A DNA stretch of 52,526 bases, taken from an uncultured Lachnospiraceae bacterium. GTDB taxonomy: Bacteria; Bacillota; Clostridia; Lachnospirales; Lachnospiraceae. Numbering within the stretch: position 1 is the stretch's first letter; each line of letters begins with the position of its first letter. Under the pieces are notes generated by a model that saw only the letters and a program-made list of their open reading frames with translations, had not been told where the DNA came from and made no database searches. The DNA lies in NCBI GenBank assembly GCA_947178145.1, contig CAMWXE010000035.1, positions 1 through 52,526 of the forward strand. Reading direction: 5' to 3'. The position numbers and the translations under genes are program-made. Positions 15,929 to 25,735 of this stretch are shown here, one piece after another.

Positions 15929-17536
15929 ATGAAAAAGGTTTGGTACGTTATTGTATGCGCTATTTTGTTGTGCGGGTGTGGGCGGACGAAAAACATTGCC
16001 GGTGAGGAGGCAGAGCACTCTGACGCAGCTCTGACGCTGTGTGAGCAGCACGCGGAGGATGCGGTGACGCTGGACTGGTATGTTAATTATTCATGGTTCA
16101 CGGTGCCCTGGGGAGAAAATGTGGTTTCCAGACAGATTACGGAGGACACGGGGATTTCAATTCGCCTTCTTGCGCCGGCGGGAAATGAGAAGGAGCGGCT
16201 CAATGCCATGATCTCAGCCAATTCTCTGCCGGATATCGTGACGCTTGGCTGGTGGGAGCCGCAGGTGAACGTGATGATTGACAAGGGCATGGTCTATGCG
16301 TTGAATGAGCTTGCCGACGCGTACGACGCGTACTTTTTTGAGGTTACACAGGAGGCTGTGCGCAGCTGGTATACAGCAGAGGACGGCAATCTGTACTGCT
16401 ATCCGAATTCCACTTATATGCCGTCCGATTATGAGATGTATGACACGATCGGTTCCAACCAGACATTTTTGGTGCGCAAGGACATATATGAGGCGATCGG
16501 CAGTCCTGACATGACAACGCCGGAGGGCTTTCAGAATGCAGTCAGGAAGGCGGCGCAGGAGTTCCCGGAGGTTGGCGGCAGGGAGCTGATTCCAATCGGC
16601 GCACATGAGTTCACTGATACGGGGTGCGCCTCCTTTGACCAGTATTTGCAGAATTTTCTCGCCATTCCATATGAAAAAGACGGGAAGTATTATGACAGAG
16701 ATACAGATCCGGAGTATGTGCGCTGGCTTAAGGTCTTTCGGGAACTGGGGGCAGAGGGATATCTGAAGGAGGATATTTTTATTGACCAGCGCATGCAGAT
16801 GGAAGAGAAAATGGCACAGGGGCGGTATTTTTGTATGCTGTACCAGCGGACTGATATGGCAGATCAGCAGAAGCTTTTGTACAGCAAAAATCCGGACAGT
16901 ATCTACATCGCGGTGGACGGACCGAAAAATTCCAAGGGTGATGATCCGGTGCTTCCGGGGGCAGGCATCAACGGCTGGACCGTGACAATGATCTCTAAAA
17001 ACTGCGAACGCCCGGACCGCGCGATCGAACTGATGAATTATATGTTGAGTGAGAGAGGACAGAAACTGCTGTATCTGGGTGTGGAAGGGGTTACGTACGA
17101 TGTGATAGACGGAAAAGAAGTCGTGCGGGAGGATGTAAAGGCACTCGCAGACACAGACCGCGTGGCATATGACCGGCTCTATGGTGCGGATAATACTTAT
17201 TGGATGCTTCAAAATAATATCATGCAGTTTCCATGGCATGGAGAATTGAAACCGCCGATGGGGCAGCTTGAGGAGTGGACATATCCCTACACTCATTATC
17301 TGGGACAGTATGAAGTGACCTTTCAGACAGGTACAGAAGCGGGTAATGATTTTGTGAAGATTAAGAAACTATGGAGTCAGGTATTGCCGCAGCTGCTGCT
17401 GGCACCGACAGAGGAGGAATTTGACCGGATATGGGCAGACTATATAACACAGCGTGAGGAGATGGGCTTTGCTGTGGTAACAAAAGAGGCAGAGCGGCAG
17501 TATCAGCAGGCAAAGGAGCGGCTTGGATTGGAATAG
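15929..17536 (+). CDS. Extracellular solute-binding lipoprotein (LplA-like), possible co-sensor
   Basis: A 535-aa lipoprotein: MKKVWYVIVCAILLCGC gives a signal peptide with the lipidated Cys at residue 17. The mature protein is a long family 1-like binding protein, with TLDWYVNYSWFTVPWG near its start and the GAGINGWTVTMISKNCE region typical of LplA-type binding proteins. It has no permease genes of its own and lies directly before the histidine kinase, 24 bp apart. That position suggests it presents ligand to the kinase or serves the upstream permeases as an alternative binding protein. The ribosome site (AAGAGG) is further from the ATG than usual (~14 bp). Confidence 0.85.
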   Translation: MKKVWYVIVCAILLCGCGRTKNIAGEEAEHSDAALTLCEQHAEDAVTLDWYVNYSWFTVPWGENVVSRQITEDTGISIRLLAPAGNEKERLNAMISANSLPDIVTLGWWEPQVNVMIDKGMVYALNELADAYDAYFFEVTQEAVRSWYTAEDGNLYCYPNSTYMPSDYEMYDTIGSNQTFLVRKDIYEAIGSPDMTTPEGFQNAVRKAAQEFPEVGGRELIPIGAHEFTDTGCASFDQYLQNFLAIPYEKDGKYYDRDTDPEYVRWLKVFRELGAEGYLKEDIFIDQRMQMEEKMAQGRYFCMLYQRTDMADQQKLLYSKNPDSIYIAVDGPKNSKGDDPVLPGAGINGWTVTMISKNCERPDRAIELMNYMLSERGQKLLYLGVEGVTYDVIDGKEVVREDVKALADTDRVAYDRLYGADNTYWMLQNNIMQFPWHGELKPPMGQLEEWTYPYTHYLGQYEVTFQTGTEAGNDFVKIKKLWSQVLPQLLLAPTEEEFDRIWADYITQREEMGFAVVTKEAERQYQQAKERLGLE

Positions 17537-17560
17537 CAGGGAAGCTGGGGTGTCAATGAG

Positions 17561-19372
17561 ATGCAGGATCGTTTGAGGAGCATCAGACAGAGGTTTGATG
17601 CGTTAAAACTGAATGTCAGGTTTACGCTGATGATCATTTTTCTAATTGCAGTGCCAATCGGAATCTTTGCGGGATTCCTGTTCTGGACGATGGAGCAGAC
17701 CGTGATCCAGGAGGGGCTCAGCAAGCTGGAGTATGAGATGGGGCGGCAGGAGGCGCAGATTCGAAAGAATGTGGAATCCATCAATATGTCCACGCAGTTT
17801 TTTCTGAGCAATCAGGCATTGCTGGAGTATCTGGTGAAAGTAAAGCAGGGAAAATCGATACCAGTACAGGAACTGAATGCGTTTTATCACAATGACATTG
17901 CTGCTATGGAGAGAATGATCAACAGTAATCTTTACCTGTATCAGATACGCGTCTATGCGGATGGAGACAATCTAAAAGAAATGATGCCTGTCCTGTATTC
18001 AAAGAGCAGAATGGAGCGTCTTGCGTGGGCACAGGATGAGGAAATATCTGGTTGGAAATTTAATTATATCGATGCAATTTTTGACTCTTATGCAATGGAC
18101 CAGAACAATAAGATTATGTCCATGGTGACGTGTATCGAGGATTATGAGTACGGGGAGCTTGGAATCCTCGAAGTTGCAATGCCCATGGAGACGATGTTCG
18201 AGGGAATGTATGATGGGAATGCGGGGATGTACACCTGCTTTATGGATGAGAATGGCGATTATTATTATAGCGGAGAACAAGACAGGGAAAATATCCTGAT
18301 GCGGACGATTCTGGACGAGCTGCCACAGGAAGATGGCGCGGACGCTTATTACTACACTGTTGTCAACCGAAAGGAGGTCATCGTAGGACATCTCGATGTG
18401 AAGGAACTGTCAGGAACGTTATTTTGCATACTGGACATCTCAGGAGATGTGGACAGCGTCAGACATATGCGGAACCTGTTTGCCCTGCTGGCAGTCGCAT
18501 TGATTCCGCTTCTTATGGTCGGGGTGAATGCCATCGTGAAGAATATGCTGCAGCAGCTGTATCGGATTTTGGGAGCGATCAAGGAAGTGCAGGCTGGCAA
18601 TCTGGACGTCGTGATTGAGAACTGCGGAACCGACGAGATGGGCGAGCTTGGCAGCCAGTTCAATAAGATGCTCTCCGAGATCAAGCGGCTGATGGAGGAC
18701 AACCTCAAGCGCGAACTGCTCGCAAAAAACTCTGAGATCAAGGCATTGCAGAATCAGATCAATGTCCATTTTATCTACAATGTGCTGGAATCCATCAAAA
18801 TGATGGCGGAGATTGAGGAAAAGTACGACATCTCCGATGCCATCACGACCTTTGGCAAACTGCTGCGCTACAGTATGCGCTGGACTTCCGGGAATGTGAC
18901 AGTGGAGGAGGAGATTGACTACATCAAAAATTACCTCAAACTAATCAATCTGCGATTTGACTATGAAATCTATCTGTCCCTGAATATACCAGACAGCATT
19001 TACCAGCAGCAGATACCTAAAATGTCCCTGCAGCCGATCGTGGAAAATGCCATTTGCCACGGAATCGAGCAGATGGCGGAGGACACCAATATTTACATCA
19101 AAGGAATCATGGACGGAAATGACTGTATGATAGAGATTACGGACGCTGGAAAGGGTATGAGCGAGGAGGAAGTTGTGCGGTTGTACAAAAAGATTGCAGG
19201 CGAGATCGAGACATCTGGCGGTTCTGGAAACGGTATTGGCTTAAAAAATGTGCAGGACAGGATCAAGATGAGCTTTGGCGATGCCTATGGTATTGAGATC
19301 GCGTCAAAGCTGGGATGTTACACGAAAATTGTGGTGCGCGTTCCGATGACAAGTGCAGCGTTGCTCAAATAA
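17561..19372 (+). CDS. Sensor histidine kinase, YesM family
   Basis: A 603-aa membrane kinase. An N-terminal membrane segment (about 24-46) is followed by an extracellular dCache-like sensor (about 47-305) and a second membrane segment (about 307-327). HAMP follows (about 328-380), then the His_kinase domain with His403 and a HATPase_c domain with LQPIVENAICHGIE (N box), DAGKGMS and GNGIGLKNVQ. The H-box reads NVHFIYN instead of the usual NPHFLYN, so the conserved Pro is Val and Leu is Ile. The partner regulator gene follows. It probably senses sugar availability and activates the transporter operon. Confidence 0.92.
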   Translation: MQDRLRSIRQRFDALKLNVRFTLMIIFLIAVPIGIFAGFLFWTMEQTVIQEGLSKLEYEMGRQEAQIRKNVESINMSTQFFLSNQALLEYLVKVKQGKSIPVQELNAFYHNDIAAMERMINSNLYLYQIRVYADGDNLKEMMPVLYSKSRMERLAWAQDEEISGWKFNYIDAIFDSYAMDQNNKIMSMVTCIEDYEYGELGILEVAMPMETMFEGMYDGNAGMYTCFMDENGDYYYSGEQDRENILMRTILDELPQEDGADAYYYTVVNRKEVIVGHLDVKELSGTLFCILDISGDVDSVRHMRNLFALLAVALIPLLMVGVNAIVKNMLQQLYRILGAIKEVQAGNLDVVIENCGTDEMGELGSQFNKMLSEIKRLMEDNLKRELLAKNSEIKALQNQINVHFIYNVLESIKMMAEIEEKYDISDAITTFGKLLRYSMRWTSGNVTVEEEIDYIKNYLKLINLRFDYEIYLSLNIPDSIYQQQIPKMSLQPIVENAICHGIEQMAEDTNIYIKGIMDGNDCMIEITDAGKGMSEEEVVRLYKKIAGEIETSGGSGNGIGLKNVQDRIKMSFGDAYGIEIASKLGCYTKIVVRVPMTSAALLK

Positions 19373-19437
19373 CGGTGAAAAAGCAGCGAATATGAGCCGG
19401 ACAGTATATCAGCGTCTGACGGATTGGAGGAGTAAAG

Positions 19438-20889
19438 TTGAATACAGTATTGATCGTGGAAGACGAGAAGATGATTCGCCAGGGAATCAAAGTAATGATA
19501 CAGCGTTCCGGGGTGCCGGTTCAGAATATCATGGAATGCAACAATGGACAGATTGCGTTGGATATCCTGAGCAGTCAGAAGATCGATGTGATGTTTACCG
19601 ATATCAGAATGCCAAAAATGGACGGCATCGAGCTGGTCGAGGCAATGCAGAAACTGGAGCACAGACCGCTGACTGTCGCAATCAGCGGATATGACGATTT
19701 TGCCTATGCGGTGCAGCTCCTGCGCATGGGGGTAAAGGAATATATCTTAAAGCCGGTGGAGCGGGAGCAGATTGTGGAAGTCCTGAAAAAACTGGAGGCG
19801 GAGATCCAAAAAAATAATGAGAGCGACAGGGAGAAGCGGGAAATCGGCTGTCAGCAGTTCAAATACATGATATTGAACGAGCATATCACGGAGAAAGAAA
19901 TCCAGACAGTGACACAGCGGTTTGAAAAGAAACTGCTGTCGAAAGAGTATGTGGTGTGCTGTCTCGAAAATACCGGGGAGGAGACGGAGGAGAACACAAG
20001 TTTTTTGTGTCTCGGGGATATCGAGGGAAACTGTGTGTATATCATCGGGCGGGAAAACAAAGAGTTTTTGCTGAGAAATGAGCTTGCGGACTCGTATGTG
20101 GGAATCAGCAGGATGCATTCGGGTGTTGCACAGTTAAAGGCGGCTTATACCGAGGCAAAGGCGGCAAGGAAAGAGGCTTTTTTGCGCGCAAAGCATGATG
20201 TGGAATACACAGAGGCATTGCTGAAGGAGCGCGGGAAAGTCGATGAGGAGAAAATGCACCAGATTGTGCAGATGGCGGGCACTGACAAGATTTCCGGCGC
20301 GCTGAAACTCATGGAGCTGTTTACTGGCGAGATTAAGCGGGAGCAGTATTCGGGAAGTGTTCTGGAAAAGAATATTGATATTTTTATAAAAGAGATGTTT
20401 CGCACGTATCAGAATGTTTTACAGGGTGAAGAACAAGGGCTATTGCGGTTTCAGAATATTTACCGGTATGCCAATCTCGATGAGCTGATGGAGGAGCTGA
20501 CAGGCTGGCTGATTGGATTTCATGAGAAGATCCATACGGAATTTGACGATTACAGAAATAAGTCTAAGATGAAACAGGCGATTGCCTATATTATGGAGAA
20601 TTTTGACAAGGACTTGAACATGGCTGTGATCTCCAACTATGTGTCCATGAACTATTCGCTGTTCTCCTATGCGTTCAAACAATACACAGGAAAAAATTTT
20701 GTGAATTATCTCAAGGAGCTCCGGGTGAATGAGGCAAAGCGCCTATTGGAAGAAACTGATATGCGTGTCATCGAAATCAGCCAGAAAGTAGGCTATGAGA
20801 ACGAGAAGCATTTCATGAAGCTCTTCAAGAGCCAGTGCGGGGTCTCGCCCACAGAGTACAGAAAAAATATGCAGTTCCGCGAGCAGTGA
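19438..20889 (+). CDS. Response regulator with AraC-type DNA-binding domain, YesN family
   Basis: A 483-aa regulator. The receiver domain (about 1-120) has the acidic pocket VEDEK, the phospho-acceptor Asp55 in MFTDIRMPKMDG, and the conserved Lys in YILKPVE. A ~250-residue middle domain follows. The C-terminal ~100 residues form two AraC helix-turn-helices (NMAVISNYVSMNYSLFSYAF and VIEISQKVGYENEKHFMKLF). It starts at TTG 19438, with GGAGGAG 7 bp upstream; no ATG fits. It probably binds the phased repeats at 12281-12330 upstream of the transporter operon. Its stop codon lies inside a terminator hairpin. Confidence 0.93.
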   Translation: MNTVLIVEDEKMIRQGIKVMIQRSGVPVQNIMECNNGQIALDILSSQKIDVMFTDIRMPKMDGIELVEAMQKLEHRPLTVAISGYDDFAYAVQLLRMGVKEYILKPVEREQIVEVLKKLEAEIQKNNESDREKREIGCQQFKYMILNEHITEKEIQTVTQRFEKKLLSKEYVVCCLENTGEETEENTSFLCLGDIEGNCVYIIGRENKEFLLRNELADSYVGISRMHSGVAQLKAAYTEAKAARKEAFLRAKHDVEYTEALLKERGKVDEEKMHQIVQMAGTDKISGALKLMELFTGEIKREQYSGSVLEKNIDIFIKEMFRTYQNVLQGEEQGLLRFQNIYRYANLDELMEELTGWLIGFHEKIHTEFDDYRNKSKMKQAIAYIMENFDKDLNMAVISNYVSMNYSLFSYAFKQYTGKNFVNYLKELRVNEAKRLLEETDMRVIEISQKVGYENEKHFMKLFKSQCGVSPTEYRKNMQFREQ

Positions 20890-20901
20890 ACTGCATATTT
20901 T
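20864..20901. terminator. Bidirectional terminator between convergent genes
   Basis: A 13-bp perfect stem (20864-20876 against 20889-20901) with a 12-nt loop is flanked by A-run and T-run. It overlaps the last codons of the response regulator gene and ends transcription both from it and from the convergent GGDEF gene. Confidence 0.75.
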
Positions 20902-20919
20902 AGAATCGTCCCTTTTTCG

Positions 20920-22848
20920 CTACGCGAGTTCCTCCGCACTGTTTTTCAGGATCAATTTCTTTTTGGTTTTCTTTTCCACATACATTTTCTGGTTGGCATT
21001 ATCAAAAAGTTTTTGGATATCTGAAATGTTTCGGGCGGTTTCCAGCGCGTAGCCGCCGCTGACGCTGATATTATATTTCTTGGTGTGCAGCTTGTTGTAA
21101 TTCTCCAGGTATTTGTGGATCGTCACAGTCATTTCCCTTGCAGTTTCTTCCGTGACATCGGCCGCAAGCACAAAAAATTCGTCTCCGCCGCCGCGGGCCA
21201 GAAGTGTCTCATCTGTACAGCTGTGTCTCAGAGCGTGTCCAAGAACCTGAATAGCAAAATCACCCTCCAAATGTCCAAAGTTGTCGTTGATGGTCTTGAG
21301 ACCGTCCAGATCAAACACCATGGCAAGCAGAATGGTATCGTCCCTCTTTGCCTGCTCCAGAACGGACTCGCTGAGCTGGTGGAAGCCCTGACGGTTGTAC
21401 AGTCCTGTCAGATCATCTCTCATGTAAATGTCCTCCAGCCGGCTGACCATCAGGTCCGTCTGCTTGGATTCACAGATGTTCCGCAGCATCCGGCTCACGT
21501 TTACGATCCATGTGAGGAAATTAAACTGGTAAGCGAGTATATTATCCTTGTAGGAGAGGGCGACATATCCGAATTCCCGATCCTCGAAATACAGGGGAGA
21601 GTATATGTAGGCAGATTGGGAATCGGTATAGATATAGTCCGGCAGGGTGTGTTTCTTGGTAAAACTGCAAGGATGGAGCAGTTTTCCGTCCTTGTAGGCA
21701 AAGGGCATCGTCAGGATATTCTGATCCTTGTATTCCTCCTGTGCGGAGGTGATCTCACGGATATGGGATGGAATGGAATCCCAATTCTGGTACAGACAGA
21801 TGTAAAATTCATGGCAGTTGTGAATCCTTGGAAGAAATTTCTCCAACAGCTCCATGCCTTCGTCCAGCTCGCGGATGCGGTAGAGGGTGGTGGTCATCTT
21901 GATGTTGTTCAGCATGGCGTTTTCCAGCGTGTGTATGCGTTCCATCAGGCGGTTTTCGTACAGGTCGGGAAGCGCATTTTTCTTTTTGGCACAGCCGCAT
22001 GAGGTGCGGTACAGCGGCTCCGCAGTGATGACAGTGCGCTCGGGAAGCGCTTTTCCCTTGAAAGTATCCAGCAGAAGGTTCATCGCAGTATTCCCCATCT
22101 CATAGATGGGGAATGCGACGGTGGACAGTGCGGGAGTGACATTTCTGCCGATCTCCAGATCGTCAAATCCCACAACGGCAATGTCCTCAGGAATGCGCAG
22201 GCCGCGCTTATACAGGGCATCCATCAGTGACATTGCCATGCGGTCGTTGTAACAGATGATGGAGTCCGGTCTGGTGTCTGTTTTAAGAAAGTAGCTGGCA
22301 GCGGCATCAATTGCCTCATGGGAATAGTCACAGCTGTAATGGTCGTTTTCCGACACTGGCAGCTGGTACTTTTCCATAACACTCTGATAATATTGAAACC
22401 GTTTTTCAGAGAAATCATTTTCCAGGCAGTTTCCCAGATAACAGATCCGCTGGTGATGATGCTCCGTGATCAGGTGCTCCGTCAACTGGGCAGCAGCTTT
22501 GTCGTTATCCAGCACGACAGCCGGGAAAATGGCCTTGCGCTGTGTGACTTCTATGATGGGGCAGGTACATTTCTCAGCGAGGGTCTGCGCGATGCGTTCT
22601 TTCAGCGAGGGCAGAAGGTATGTGTCGGAGGCGAAGCAGACGCCGGAAAATTCGTCATAATTCGGGATGCGCAGGATGCTGCTTTCCCCTAAGCTGTAGC
22701 TGCCGACATCCTCCCCGTCCGTGGAGGAGAAGATTTCCACGATATAGCCAAATTCTGCTGCTTTGTCAATGATTCCCTGACACAGGCTGCGCTGGAATTC
22801 GCCAAATATGTGAGAGATAAAAATGCCGATTTTCTTTGCTTGATACAT
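20920..22848 (-). CDS. LacI-type ligand-binding domain fused to a GGDEF diguanylate cyclase
   Basis: A 642-aa soluble protein. Residues ~1-300 are a periplasmic-binding-protein-like sensor of the LacI/GalR kind (KKIGIFISHIFGEF, VVLDNDKAA, PDSIICYNDRMAM, DIAVVGFDDLEIG) but without the LacI helix-turn-helix. A linker with CGCAKKK, a coiled segment and a GAF-like region (about 330-470) follow. The GGDEF domain (about 485-625) carries GGDEF at 554-558 and MVFDLDGLKTINDNFGH. No RxxD inhibitory site is present five residues before the signature. There is no signal peptide, so it should bind a cytoplasmic sugar or nucleoside and control cyclic-di-GMP. Start ATG 22848 has AAAGGAG at good spacing; ATG 22899 is less well placed. 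Confidence 0.88.
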   Translation of the reverse strand: MYQAKKIGIFISHIFGEFQRSLCQGIIDKAAEFGYIVEIFSSTDGEDVGSYSLGESSILRIPNYDEFSGVCFASDTYLLPSLKERIAQTLAEKCTCPIIEVTQRKAIFPAVVLDNDKAAAQLTEHLITEHHHQRICYLGNCLENDFSEKRFQYYQSVMEKYQLPVSENDHYSCDYSHEAIDAAASYFLKTDTRPDSIICYNDRMAMSLMDALYKRGLRIPEDIAVVGFDDLEIGRNVTPALSTVAFPIYEMGNTAMNLLLDTFKGKALPERTVITAEPLYRTSCGCAKKKNALPDLYENRLMERIHTLENAMLNNIKMTTTLYRIRELDEGMELLEKFLPRIHNCHEFYICLYQNWDSIPSHIREITSAQEEYKDQNILTMPFAYKDGKLLHPCSFTKKHTLPDYIYTDSQSAYIYSPLYFEDREFGYVALSYKDNILAYQFNFLTWIVNVSRMLRNICESKQTDLMVSRLEDIYMRDDLTGLYNRQGFHQLSESVLEQAKRDDTILLAMVFDLDGLKTINDNFGHLEGDFAIQVLGHALRHSCTDETLLARGGGDEFFVLAADVTEETAREMTVTIHKYLENYNKLHTKKYNISVSGGYALETARNISDIQKLFDNANQKMYVEKKTKKKLILKNSAEELA

Positions 22849-23439
22849 AGCTGATACTCCTTTTTTAGCTTTCATCAACGATTGACGCCACTGTCGCATT
22901 TACATATAACATTCCTCCGTATGGGAGGGAGGTAGATAGACAATATATTGCAACGGATGGCTGCAAAACAAATTTAAAAGCAAAAGAATTATCCTATTCG
23001 AAGATGAACTGTGCCATAATGATTCATATGGTATTTGCTTACCAATTTATTGGAAACCAAATTTCCTGGTAAGCATTCATATGAAAGGATTTCTATGAAC
23101 ATTATTTTAGAACAGTTTAAAGATAAAATCAATGTTACTTATACTTTTTTGGCAGAATAATCATCAAAGGACATATCAGACAGTTTTTTTATCCCATCGG
23201 AAAGCATTTTCTCAGAATGTTACATCCTTTTCAAAGAAGTTTCTGCCTATGTGAACAGGGTACCGGTGACATTGTTTTACGTATGGAAATATGGTCGTTT
23301 CTGAACGCAGATTACAGGTGGGACTTGTGAGTTGTTATGATTATTGCATGATCGTTATGTTTATGTTGAACCACCATATACCGAACGGCACGTACTGGTG
23401 GTATGAGAAGAAGATTTAATTTCCCCAGCTCAATTAACC
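22849..23439. other. Gene-free, decayed stretch
   Basis: About 590 bp without a supportable gene. It holds the upstream region of the GGDEF gene, an imperfect inverted repeat around 23022-23091 (TTCATATG...CTTACCA mirrored), and a second one near 23366-23403 (ACCACCATATAC against GTACTGGTGGT). Short open frames have no recognisable family. Confidence 0.5.
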
Positions 23440-23652
23440 GAAAAAGGAAATTTTTTAGTCCATACTTGACAGAAGAATTTCCGAATTGGTGGGATACTGC
23501 GCTGATACCAGTGTTTTCGTTTTTGGAAGAAAATGATTTTTCCGGGAAAAAGGCTGTGTTCTGCTCCCGCGGAACGGGAGGACTGGCGTCCAGGATCTTT
23601 CAGCCGTCCTGCAGGGTAACGAGATGGAAGGCAATGTGAGTTGCAGGAATTG
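23440..23652 (+). pseudogene. Flavodoxin-family remnant
   Basis: The translated stretch EFPNWWDTALIPVFSFLEENDFSGKKAVF matches, in pieces, the FPNWW...FLEE-DFSGK core of flavodoxin-like NAD(P)H-dependent proteins. Neither the FMN-binding N-terminus nor the C-terminal half is present. After the core the frame appears shifted: another frame continues as GVQDLSAVLQGNEMEGN to a stop near 23652. It is about one third of a normal flavodoxin gene and surely non-functional. Confidence 0.65.
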
Positions 23653-23656
23653 ACCA

Positions 23657-23788
23657 ATGACTTACAAAGCTATCGAAAATGGAAAGGTTATAGAAGTGGA
23701 ATACACCGATTCAAAGTTGCAGACAGGTTTCTATTACTGGAAAGACAGTAGCATTTATCAGGTTTGCCCTGCTGAGCTTCGCTATTAA
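23657..23788 (+). CDS. Small hypothetical protein, 43 aa
   Basis: A short frame beginning MTYKAIENGKVIEVEY and ending in AELRY, with an AGGA ribosome site about 9 bp upstream. It contains a strand-like first half and aromatic-rich GFYYWKDSSIYQV. No family is recognised. It sits in decayed DNA and may itself be a fragment of an older gene. Confidence 0.3.
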   Translation: MTYKAIENGKVIEVEYTDSKLQTGFYYWKDSSIYQVCPAELRY

Positions 23789-23913
23789 GGCACTCCTAAA
23801 AAGGCTGATTTAACGAATTTGATAACCCTACATTTGCGTCTTCTTATTGTTTTTGGAAGAAAAGTAGTGTATATTAAGAATGGGTAGCGGACTTGAACCG
23901 GAGGAGGATATAC

Positions 23914-25677
23914 ATGAAAGTAAAACATGGTCTTGGTTATCAGAACTATGAGGATATGATGGCGAACCATATCTTTTACATTGATAAGACAAATTTTATC
24001 AGGGAATGGTGGGAATATGCCGACAAGGTTACGCTGATTACACGTCCCCGCCGGTTTGGGAAAACACTCAATCTCAGTACAATAGAATGTTTTTTGTCCA
24101 ATAAATATGAAGGAAGAAGTGACTTGTTTGAGGGACGTCTTATCTGGGAAGACGAAAATTTAAGGAAACTGCAGGGGACATATCCGGTCATATCCTTGAG
24201 TTTCGCAGGCGTGAAATCCGGATATGACGAAAGTGAAGCAGATGGGAATGCCCTCGATAATGTAGGGGCAATGAAGACAGCTGTAAAACAGATTTTATCG
24301 GATGTATATGCAAAATTCAGGGATATTATGAAATCAGAGTTGTTTGATGAGAATGACAGGGCATATTTTTCATCTGTCAACGATCATATGACAGACAAGA
24401 CGGCCCAGATAGCGATTCGCCGTCTATGCGGCTATCTTAAAAGAGTTTATGGCAAAAATGTAATTGTCCCTCTCGATGAGTACGACACCCCGATGCAGGA
24501 AGCCTGGGTGTACGGTTACTGGAATCATGCGGTGGCTTTTTTCAGGAGCTTTTTTGTGACTACATTCAAGGATAATGACAGTATAGAGCGCGGACTGATT
24601 ACAGGAATTACAAGGATTTCATATGGCTCGCAAAGCGAGACATTGGAATCTATTTTTTCAGAGCTGAACCATCTGGAAGTGGTAACAACCCTTTCGGACA
24701 AGTACTCCACTTCTTTTGGATTCACGGAGAAAGAAGTTTTTCAGGTGCTCGATGAGTTAAACCTCAGCGAACATAAGGCAGGTGTCAGGAAGTGGTATGA
24801 TGGCTTTATATTTGGAGATTGTGCAGATATCTATAATCCGTGGTCAATTATAGAGTTTATCAGTAAAAAAGGCGAATATGCACCCTACTGGGCAAATACA
24901 AGTTCCAACAGTCTGGTAAGCACACTGATACAGACCAGCAATGCCGATGCAAAGAAAACTGTTGAGGATCTGATGAAGGGAAAAAGTTTTACGACACCGA
25001 TTGACGAGCAGATTGTATTTAATCAGCTGGAAGGCAATACAAATGCCATATGGAGTCTTCTTCTGGCATCGGGATACCTGAAAGTGACTGGCAGGGAACC
25101 CCTCCGCGCAGAGGGAAAGGGAAAACCACGCTGCACATTAGCCCTGACAAATATGGAGGTGGCACTAATATTTGAGGATATGGTCAGGGGCTGGTTTGAA
25201 ATGGATGTGGAGAGTAGTGCTTACAATGAATTCGTTAGGGCAATGCTGCTTGATGATGTGGATTACATGAATGAATTCATGAACAGTATTGCATTAAACA
25301 GCTTTTCGAGTTTTGATACGGCTAAAAACGCATCAGGTAATGATCATCCGGAACGGTTTTACCATGGTTTTGTCCTGGGGCTGATGGTAGGGCTCCAAGA
25401 TCAGTTTGAGATTACATCAAATCGTGAAAGTGGATTTGGGCGTTATGACATTGTCCTGAAACCGTATGACAAGGAAAAAAACAATGCATATATAATAGAA
25501 TTTAAGGTTTTTAAGGCTTCAAAAGAAAAGGCACTGGAAGATACAGTTGCCAACGCCTTAATGCAGATCGAGGAAAAACAGTACGAAACATCCCTGATCG
25601 CAAATGGTTTTGCACCAGGGCAGATTAGGAAGTACGGTTTTGCATTCCAGGGGAAAACGTGCCTGATTGGAAAATGA
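23914..25677 (+). CDS. AAA-ATPase-like protein with PD-(D/E)XK nuclease domain
   Basis: A 587-aa protein of the AAA-ATPase-like (PF09820) plus PD-(D/E)XK superfamily (PF08011) type. The N-terminus has the family opening YEDMMANHIFYIDKT, a P-loop-like RPRRFGKT at 44-51 and the Walker B-like PLDEYDTPM. The C-terminal nuclease-like domain has Asp512 in RYDIVLKP and E529-F530-K531 in IIEFKV, the D...ExK pattern. ATG 23914 follows GGAGGAGG; the in-frame AUG at 23893 lacks a ribosome site. Members are abundant in gut anaerobes, often in many copies, and their function is unproven; roles in mobile elements or defence have been suggested. It is a single gene with its own terminator, between decayed regions. 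Confidence 0.85.
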   Translation: MKVKHGLGYQNYEDMMANHIFYIDKTNFIREWWEYADKVTLITRPRRFGKTLNLSTIECFLSNKYEGRSDLFEGRLIWEDENLRKLQGTYPVISLSFAGVKSGYDESEADGNALDNVGAMKTAVKQILSDVYAKFRDIMKSELFDENDRAYFSSVNDHMTDKTAQIAIRRLCGYLKRVYGKNVIVPLDEYDTPMQEAWVYGYWNHAVAFFRSFFVTTFKDNDSIERGLITGITRISYGSQSETLESIFSELNHLEVVTTLSDKYSTSFGFTEKEVFQVLDELNLSEHKAGVRKWYDGFIFGDCADIYNPWSIIEFISKKGEYAPYWANTSSNSLVSTLIQTSNADAKKTVEDLMKGKSFTTPIDEQIVFNQLEGNTNAIWSLLLASGYLKVTGREPLRAEGKGKPRCTLALTNMEVALIFEDMVRGWFEMDVESSAYNEFVRAMLLDDVDYMNEFMNSIALNSFSSFDTAKNASGNDHPERFYHGFVLGLMVGLQDQFEITSNRESGFGRYDIVLKPYDKEKNNAYIIEFKVFKASKEKALEDTVANALMQIEEKQYETSLIANGFAPGQIRKYGFAFQGKTCLIGK

Positions 25678-25735
25678 TATGTTAAAATGTGAGGAAATTA
25701 TTTGAATTTTATCATGATTGATTTAATAAGAGATG

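Noticed and set aside
16214..17296. 360-codon minus-strand frame inside the second lipoprotein gene
   Set aside because: A shadow of the real gene; its translation has no domain or signal peptide, and it lacks a ribosome site.
21085..22002. 305-codon plus-strand frame opposite the GGDEF gene
   Set aside because: The minus-strand protein has clear LacI-type and GGDEF motifs; this frame has none.
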